From assembly GCA_027297085.1 (NCBI GenBank), contig JAPUIL010000055.1:1-9184 (forward strand): a stretch of 9,184 nt of DNA, in the 5' to 3' direction. Made by a program: the position numbers and the translations under genes. How positions within the stretch are numbered: the stretch's first letter is position 1; each line of letters starts with the position of its first letter. The notes beneath the pieces are model-generated. The model ran no database searches and was not told the DNA's origin. It saw nothing but the letters and a program-made list of their open reading frames with translations. Source of the stretch: Verrucomicrobiota bacterium. GTDB taxonomy: Bacteria > Verrucomicrobiota > Verrucomicrobiia > Opitutales > UBA2995. Positions 5,662-9,184 of the stretch are shown piece after piece.

Positions 5662-6000
5662 ATGAAATGGCGCTGGATTGGGCCGATCATCTTGGCCTTC
5701 GGCATTATCAGTTCGGCGGTGGTTGCGAAACTTGCCCTGGACTCTCGCTGGCTTTTGTTGACCGCCCCCCTGATCATGGCGATTGCACTGTTGGCCGTGG
5801 CTGTGATTGACCATCGATTGTATGGGGCCTCTCGGGCGAAGGTCTGGGCCGCGCTGATTCTGGGAGGAGCCATCGTGCTGGCGGGTGTTCTAGTGGCGCA
5901 AAGGGATCCAGACCGTGTGGCGAGAATTTTGCCGATCTTCGGCGGTGTATCGGCCGTCCTCATCGGGGCCAATCTGGGACAAGGACGTTCGAAGCGATAG
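5662..6000 (+). CDS. Small four-helix membrane protein, unknown
   Basis: The product has 112 residues from the ATG at 5662. I chose this start over the in-frame ATG at 5647 because GGAG (5649-5652) sits nine bases before 5662. Four hydrophobic segments are visible (about residues 7-24, 31-48, 63-80 and 90-105), with a basic stretch in the loop after the second (D-H-R-L-Y-G-A-S-R-A-K) and a basic tail (R-S-K-R). By the positive-inside rule the loops between helices 2 and 3 and the C-terminus would be cytoplasmic. I do not recognise a family. It follows the fusion gene by 51 bases, with no attC between, and is the last gene before attC-like A5, so it may travel with the YCII, DUF1579 and VOC genes as one unit. 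Confidence 0.7.
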   Translation: MKWRWIGPIILAFGIISSAVVAKLALDSRWLLLTAPLIMAIALLAVAVIDHRLYGASRAKVWAALILGGAIVLAGVLVAQRDPDRVARILPIFGGVSAVLIGANLGQGRSKR

Positions 6001-6007
6001 GGGCTCC

Positions 6008-6111
6008 GACCGCGGCATTTTACCAATAAGCAAGACCGGGCCCAAGGTGTCACGGCCATTACAGGGGGAAGTCCCTCGCCACCGTTGCCGCTCAGCGGTG
6101 GCGCGTTGGGT
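6008..6111 (+). other. attC-like site A5, left box degenerate
   Basis: The right half is well kept: GCCGCTCAGCGGTG (6087-6100) followed by R' GTTGGGT (6105-6111). The left arm GACCGCGGC (6008-6016) can pair with GCC and GCGGT of the right arm, as in A1, but the bases where R'' should be show no AAC. GCCCAAG (6040-6046) is an alternative left box with one mismatch in its AAC core. CAAGGTGTCACGGCC (6043-6057) is identical to A1 at 369-383, so the two sites share ancestry. Confidence 0.55.
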
Positions 6112-6138
6112 GGAAGCAAATCAACAATAGGAGTAACA

Positions 6139-6630
6139 ATGGCAGAATATACCGCCACGGTAAGATGGCAAAGGGGAAATGACGAGAAATATGTCGACAA
6201 TAAATATAGTCGCGGCCATGAATGGAGTTTTGACGGCGGTGTAACGGTTCCGGCGTCGTCTTCCCCCCATGTCGTACCACTTCCTTATTCCGTGGAAACA
6301 AATGTCGATCCCGAAGAAGCCTTCGTTGCATCGCTATCCAGTTGCCACATGCTGTTTTTCCTGTCTATTGCCGCAAAAAGGAAGTTCGTGGTTGACGAGT
6401 ACCTGGATAACGCGGTAGGTGTGGTGGAAAAAGACAGAGATGGCAGGATTTCCATGACTAAAGTTACACTTCGCCAAAGAATAAAATTTTCAGGAGAGAA
6501 GAAGCCCACCCTGGCGCAACTCGAAGAGATGCATCATCAATCGCATGAGCAATGCTTCATTGCAAATTCCGTTAAAACCGAAGTGGTAACGGAAATCATT
6601 GCCGAACCATCCAATCCAGTCGACCGCTGA
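6139..6630 (+). CDS. OsmC-family peroxiredoxin-like protein
   Basis: The product has 163 residues from the ATG at 6139, which is preceded by AGGAG (6129-6133) at five bases. Possible starts further upstream would fall in attC A5. The two cysteines expected of the OsmC/Ohr superfamily are present: Cys69 in L-S-S-C-H-M-L and Cys139 in E-Q-C-F-I-A-N-S-V-K. The P-E-E-A-F-V-A-S-L-S-S-C-H segment is typical of the OsmC branch. Family members reduce organic hydroperoxides in the cytoplasm, regenerated by dithiols such as lipoylated proteins. The preferred substrate here is unknown. It is the first gene after A5. Its stop codon is one base from the next ATG, so the SET gene is probably translationally coupled to it. 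Confidence 0.92.
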   Translation: MAEYTATVRWQRGNDEKYVDNKYSRGHEWSFDGGVTVPASSSPHVVPLPYSVETNVDPEEAFVASLSSCHMLFFLSIAAKRKFVVDEYLDNAVGVVEKDRDGRISMTKVTLRQRIKFSGEKKPTLAQLEEMHHQSHEQCFIANSVKTEVVTEIIAEPSNPVDR

Positions 6631-6631
6631 A

Positions 6632-7156
6632 ATGAATGATCTGAGTTACCGTTCTCCCAAAACAGAAGTACGGGATAGTCCGATTCACGGCAAAGGCCTA
6701 TTTGCCAAACAGACTTTCGCGGTTGGAGAAGTGGTGGCGGTAAAGGGTGGCCACATTCTTCCCAAGAAGGTATGGACCATCTTGGAACAGCAACTGGGAC
6801 CGGCGGAGATCCAGGTCGCGGAAGGGCTTTTCATTGCACCTACTCGGCAAAAGCAAAGGGATGGCTGCATGCTCTACACCAACCACTCCTGCGACCCCAA
6901 TATTGCCATTCAAGGGCAGATTGTTTTCATCGCGATGCGGGGTATCTCGCCCGGCGAAGAATTGACCCACGATTGGGCCACAACGGATGACCTTGACTAT
7001 GTCATGGAATGCAAGTGTGGAAGTCCAGATTGCCGGCGTACCGTGACCGGGAAAGATTGGATGAAGAAGGAACTGCAGGAGAAATACAAGGGATGGTTCT
7101 GTTGGTTCATCCAGAGAAAGATCGACGCGCTGTCATCAAACAATAACTTCAACTAG
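6632..7156 (+). CDS. SET-domain protein (putative lysine methyltransferase)
   Basis: The product has 174 residues. The N-terminal SET motif is H-G-K-G-L-F-A (residues 19-25), the S-adenosylmethionine-binding N-H-S-C-D-P-N lies at 84-90, G-E-E-L-T-H-D-W at 108-115, and a post-SET zinc motif C-K-C-G-S-P-D-C at 127-134. These are all the usual parts of a compact bacterial SET methyltransferase. SET enzymes transfer methyl groups to protein lysines; the bacterial target is unknown. The motif that usually reads E-L-x-Y-D-Y here reads E-L-T-H-D-W, so the tyrosine often assigned to catalysis is a tryptophan. This may be normal for this subgroup or may alter activity. There is no clear Shine-Dalgarno site; the start one base after the OsmC stop suggests translational coupling. 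Its TAG stop falls in the left part of possible attC A6. Confidence 0.9.
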   Translation: MNDLSYRSPKTEVRDSPIHGKGLFAKQTFAVGEVVAVKGGHILPKKVWTILEQQLGPAEIQVAEGLFIAPTRQKQRDGCMLYTNHSCDPNIAIQGQIVFIAMRGISPGEELTHDWATTDDLDYVMECKCGSPDCRRTVTGKDWMKKELQEKYKGWFCWFIQRKIDALSSNNNFN

Positions 7157-7202
7157 ACTGGCCTCCTCGCCGGCGTTCCGAAGGCATCGGGTTGAGTTAG
7201 GC
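7142..7202 (+). other. Possible attC site A6
   Basis: The right box GTTAGGC (7196-7202) is a perfect R' consensus. AACTTCAAC (7145-7153) pairs with GTTGAGTT (7191-7198) apart from one extra T in the left arm. The left box beyond AAC does not match GCCTAAC and the centre shows little pairing. The stop codon of the SET gene lies within it, as at A1. It may be a worn attC or chance. Confidence 0.38.
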
Positions 7203-7235
7203 GTAGTAGGGGCTAAAAAGATGCAGGAGTAATAG

Positions 7236-8183
7236 ATGAAGGAAGTGCAAAAATCAAAATTCCCAACCACTTTGGATGCTATCGGGCAAACACCGATAGT
7301 ACAGCTACAAAAAATTGTTCCCGAGGGCAGCGCTGATATTCTCGTCAAGCTGGAGTACTTCAATACAACAGGCTCATATAAAGACCGGATGGCCCTGGCC
7401 ATGATTGAAGAGGCGGAAAAAAGGGGGGACCTTCAACCGGGGATGACGGTTGTTGAGTACACTGGCGGGAGCACAGGTTCTTCTCTTGCCTTTGTTTGTG
7501 CGGTAAAAGGGTATCGCTTCAAAGTCGTCTCCTCGGATGCCTTCGCCAGGGAAAAACTTCAGACGATGAAGGCATTTGGCGCGGAACTTTTCATTGTGCC
7601 CAGTGAAGGCGGAAAGACAACCCCGGATTTAGTGCCGAGGATGATGGAAAAAGCCAGATCGTTGGCCGAGCCTGAGGACTGTTACTTCACCAATCAATTG
7701 CATAATCCAGATATCATTGTTGGCTACCGCAAGATCGGGAAAGAGCTGCTGCAGCAGGTTGACCGGCCTATCGATGCTTTTTGTGGGGGTGTTGGCACCG
7801 CGGGAATGCTCATGGGCGTTTCCCAAGAGTTGCGACACGCCTATCCAGAAGTGAGAATCATTGCTCTGGAACCAGCTGCCACTGCCATCATCTCAGGCGG
7901 CAATGCCGGTTCACACGATGTGGAAGGGATTGGGATTGGTTTTGTCCCTCCGCTTTTGGATGAAAAACTGTACGACGAAGCGCGTGGGATTGACGAAAAA
8001 GAGGCAAGGAGAACGGTGCGGCGTCTTGCGAAGGAAGAAGGTATCTTTGCAGGTACATCGAGTGGATTGAACGTTGTTGGCGCTCTTCAGGTAGCGAAAG
8101 AACTTGGCGAAGGGAAAACCGTCGTTACCGTGGCAGTTGATACCGGGTTGAAGTATCTTGCAACCGATTTATTCGCCATGTGA
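7236..8183 (+). CDS. PLP-dependent cysteine-synthase-like enzyme
   Basis: The product has 315 residues, the normal length for the CysK/CysM group (fold-type II PLP enzymes), and starts at the ATG after AGGAG (7225-7229). The Schiff-base lysine is K49 in T-G-S-Y-K-D-R. The substrate-binding loop reads T-G-G-S-T-G (76-81) where CysK has T-S-G-N-T-G. The phosphate-binding loop C-G-G-V-G-T is at 183-188 and G-T-S-S-G at 273-277. E-G-I-G-I-G-F-V-P-P (230-239) is also typical. Enzymes of this group make cysteine from O-acetylserine (or O-phosphoserine) and sulfide, or act as cystathionine synthases. The changed loop leaves the true substrate open, so I give no cysK or cysM symbol. It is cytoplasmic. 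No attC separates it from the macrodomain gene 43 bases downstream, which suggests one transcript. Confidence 0.93.
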   Translation: MKEVQKSKFPTTLDAIGQTPIVQLQKIVPEGSADILVKLEYFNTTGSYKDRMALAMIEEAEKRGDLQPGMTVVEYTGGSTGSSLAFVCAVKGYRFKVVSSDAFAREKLQTMKAFGAELFIVPSEGGKTTPDLVPRMMEKARSLAEPEDCYFTNQLHNPDIIVGYRKIGKELLQQVDRPIDAFCGGVGTAGMLMGVSQELRHAYPEVRIIALEPAATAIISGGNAGSHDVEGIGIGFVPPLLDEKLYDEARGIDEKEARRTVRRLAKEEGIFAGTSSGLNVVGALQVAKELGEGKTVVTVAVDTGLKYLATDLFAM

Positions 8184-8226
8184 TTGAATTCTGATGGAAG
8201 CTCGGGTTCTTCGCACGGAGCAGGCC

Positions 8227-8739
8227 ATGCCGAGAATCACCCTGACGGGCGCTGATATAACTACCCTCGAGGTGGACGCGATCGTGAATGCTGCAAACGC
8301 GGCTCTGTCGGGTGGCGGAGGCGTGGACGGCGCGATCCACCGTGCGGCTGGACCCGGATTGCTCGCCGAGTGCCATACGATCGGCGGATGCGAAACCGGT
8401 AACGCGGTTCTGACCAAAGGGTACAATTTACTCGCCCAATACGTGATACACGCGGTGGGGCCGGTGTGGCGCGGGGGCGCCCAGGGGGAACCGGAGCAGT
8501 TGGCGTCCTGCTATCGGCGGTCCCTGGCGATAGCGGCCAAACACCAGATTTCCTCGATTGCGTTTCCGGCCATCAGTTGCGGTGCGTACAGATATCCAAT
8601 CGATGCGGCGTCGGTGATTGCGGTCCGAGAAGTGCAGGCCTTTCTGGCTGGTTCCGGATTGCCGGCCAAGGTCTACCTTTGCTGTTTTGGGGGCGCGGTC
8701 CGCAAGGCGTACGAAAAAGCATTGGGAGGCGCTTCCTGA
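8227..8739 (+). CDS. Macrodomain protein (MacroD/YmdB-like ADP-ribose hydrolase)
   Basis: The product has 170 residues from the ATG at 8227, which has GGAG (8217-8220) six bases upstream. An in-frame ATG at 8194 would add 11 residues before the usual first strand and has no good ribosome site. The macrodomain signatures are clear: G-A-D-I-T-T (8-13), V-N-A-A-N (20-24), [10 protein letters not shown] (29-38), L-L-A-E-C (45-49), H-A-V-G-P-V-W (75-81) and F-P-A-I-S-C-G-A-Y (113-121). The G-G-G-V-D-x-A-I-H loop places it with MacroD/YmdB-type enzymes, which hydrolyse O-acetyl-ADP-ribose or remove ADP-ribose from acidic residues. G-A-D-I-T replaces the more common G-D-I-T. It lies between the cysteine-synthase-like gene and a small membrane protein gene in a tight run. 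Confidence 0.93.
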   Translation: MPRITLTGADITTLEVDAIVNAANAALSGGGGVDGAIHRAAGPGLLAECHTIGGCETGNAVLTKGYNLLAQYVIHAVGPVWRGGAQGEPEQLASCYRRSLAIAAKHQISSIAFPAISCGAYRYPIDAASVIAVREVQAFLAGSGLPAKVYLCCFGGAVRKAYEKALGGAS

Positions 8740-8754
8740 AATAGGAGGAATCGC

Positions 8755-8988
8755 ATGCTCACAGAGGTTTTCGGTTTTGCTTCGGTCTCCACGATGGTTC
8801 TCTTCTATGCCCTCGAGTCGCGTTCTCCGCGCTATCTTTTGGCGTTCGGCGGGTCCTGCCTCTCGGCGGCGGGATACGCGGCTCTCATTGGTTCCTGGCC
8901 GTTCGCGGCGGTCGAGTCCATCTGGTCGGTCGTTGCGTACGTGCGCTGGAGCCGGCTGACCAGGGCGAATCAGGACCGCGCTGCCTGA
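8755..8988 (+). CDS. Small three-helix membrane protein (CBU_0592-like)
   Basis: The product has 77 residues, with AGGAGG (8743-8748) at six bases from the ATG, one of the best ribosome sites in the window. Three hydrophobic segments (about residues 5-20, 27-45 and 49-63) are followed by a basic C-terminus (R-W-S-R-L-T-R). The size and the pattern, with S-P-R-Y-L-L near the second helix and a tryptophan in the third (E-S-I-W-S-V-V-A), resemble the CBU_0592-type family of small membrane proteins, whose function is unknown to me. That family match is from memory and moderate. It starts 15 bases after the macrodomain stop, so the two are almost certainly co-transcribed. Confidence 0.75.
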   Translation: MLTEVFGFASVSTMVLFYALESRSPRYLLAFGGSCLSAAGYAALIGSWPFAAVESIWSVVAYVRWSRLTRANQDRAA

Positions 8989-9001
8989 CAAACCGTCAGG
9001 C
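8983..9001 (+). repeat. Perfect hairpin overlapping the stop codon
   Basis: GCCTGAC (8983-8989) and GTCAGGC (8995-9001) form a perfect seven-base stem around a five-base loop, and the TGA stop of the small membrane protein is inside the left arm. No T-tract follows, so it is more likely an RNA-stabilising or attenuating element than a full intrinsic terminator. Confidence 0.55.
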
Positions 9002-9035
9002 GACACTCGAATTCTCGGAAACGGGACCGTAAGAT

Positions 9036-9184
9036 ATGTCGAAACTCTTGGCATTTGCCGGCGCTGTCGTCGGGGGTGGATTGGGTTGGTGGCTCGGTAG
9101 CTTTGTGGGTTTGACGACCGCGTTCGTCCTGAATGTCGTGGGCACCGGGGTTGGCGTGTATTTTGGCCGCCGGATCGCGCGGGA
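9036..9184 (+). CDS. Small membrane protein, start only (runs off window)
   Basis: The ATG at 9036 opens a frame with no stop to the end of the window, giving 49 codons. It is rich in glycine and hydrophobic residues: K-L-L-A-F-A-G-A-V-V-G-G-G-L-G-W-W-L-G-S-F-V-G, then T-T-A-F-V-L-N-V-V-G-T-G-V-G-V-Y-F-G-R-R. It therefore seems to encode at least two membrane-spanning or glycine-zipper-like segments. The ribosome site is weak, with only an AAGA-type stretch close to the start. It follows the previous gene by 47 bases. No family can be named from the part visible. The reading frame is likely real, given codon use like that of its neighbours and the coherent hydrophobic pattern. Confidence 0.6.
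   Translation, partial: MSKLLAFAGAVVGGGLGWWLGSFVGLTTAFVLNVVGTGVGVYFGRRIAR

Noticed and set aside
369..6111. Reading the repeated A1/A5 sequence as a CRISPR repeat or transposon end
   Set aside because: There are only two close copies, 5.7 kb apart, each followed by a GTTGGG box and a new gene, with no spacers or transposase. attC explains them better.
7192..7219. Promoter-like TTGAGT and TAAAAA, 16 bases apart, upstream of the cysteine-synthase-like gene
   Set aside because: Each hexamer matches only four of six consensus positions, and the first lies within the possible attC A6. That is too weak to call.
8428..9054. Minus-strand frame of 208 codons opposite the macrodomain and small membrane protein genes
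   Set aside because: It is arginine- and proline-rich, typical of an antisense frame in GC-rich coding DNA, and overlaps firm genes.

Overview
This window looks like a stretch of an integron gene-cassette array from an environmental bacterium with moderate to high G+C. Every intact gene lies on the + strand. The genes are small and functionally unrelated, and most have a strong Shine-Dalgarno site (GGAGG or AGGAG). Several short gaps between genes hold attC-like recombination sites, with an R'' box resembling GCCCAAC on the left, a GTTRRRY-like R' box on the right, and complementary arms between them. No integron integrase, attI or cassette promoter is in the window. No rRNA, tRNA or CRISPR array was seen, and the host phylum cannot be fixed from this sequence.

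Layout. 1-436: the 3' end of an AT-richer unknown gene with a HEPN-like R-N-x3-H motif, ending inside attC site A1. 431-1202: a cupin lipoprotein cassette ending in attC A2. 1197-1771: an SRPBCC-fold cassette ending in attC A3, the clearest short site. 1766-3303: a damaged zone. Here a secreted alpha/beta-hydrolase gene runs into the terminus of an IS3-family remnant on the minus strand. This abuts the last 35 codons of a signal peptidase I gene, followed by a weaker attC-like site (A4). 3355-4101: a seven-helix membrane protein. 4293-6000: a close-packed group with a YCII-like protein, a secreted DUF1579-like domain fused in frame to a VOC (glyoxalase-fold) domain, and a four-helix membrane protein. 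It ends in attC-like A5, whose right half closely matches A1. 6139-7202: an OsmC-family peroxiredoxin with its stop codon one base before the start of a SET-domain methyltransferase gene, followed by a weak attC-like site (A6). 7236-9184: a PLP-dependent cysteine-synthase-like enzyme, a macrodomain protein, a 77-residue membrane protein and the start of another small membrane protein, with no attC visible between them.

The cassette genes mostly encode small stress, detoxification or metabolite-handling folds (cupin, SRPBCC, hydrolase, YCII, VOC, OsmC), as is common in chromosomal integrons. They need not share one pathway. The block from 6139 is the best candidate for a functional unit: a thiol peroxidase and a protein methyltransferase are coupled, and a cysteine-synthase-like enzyme and a macrodomain protein follow. 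The most notable features are the attC series itself, the HEPN-like first gene, the signal peptidase remnant beside the IS scar, and the DUF1579-VOC fusion, which keeps what looks like the old ribosome-binding site and start codon of the VOC gene.
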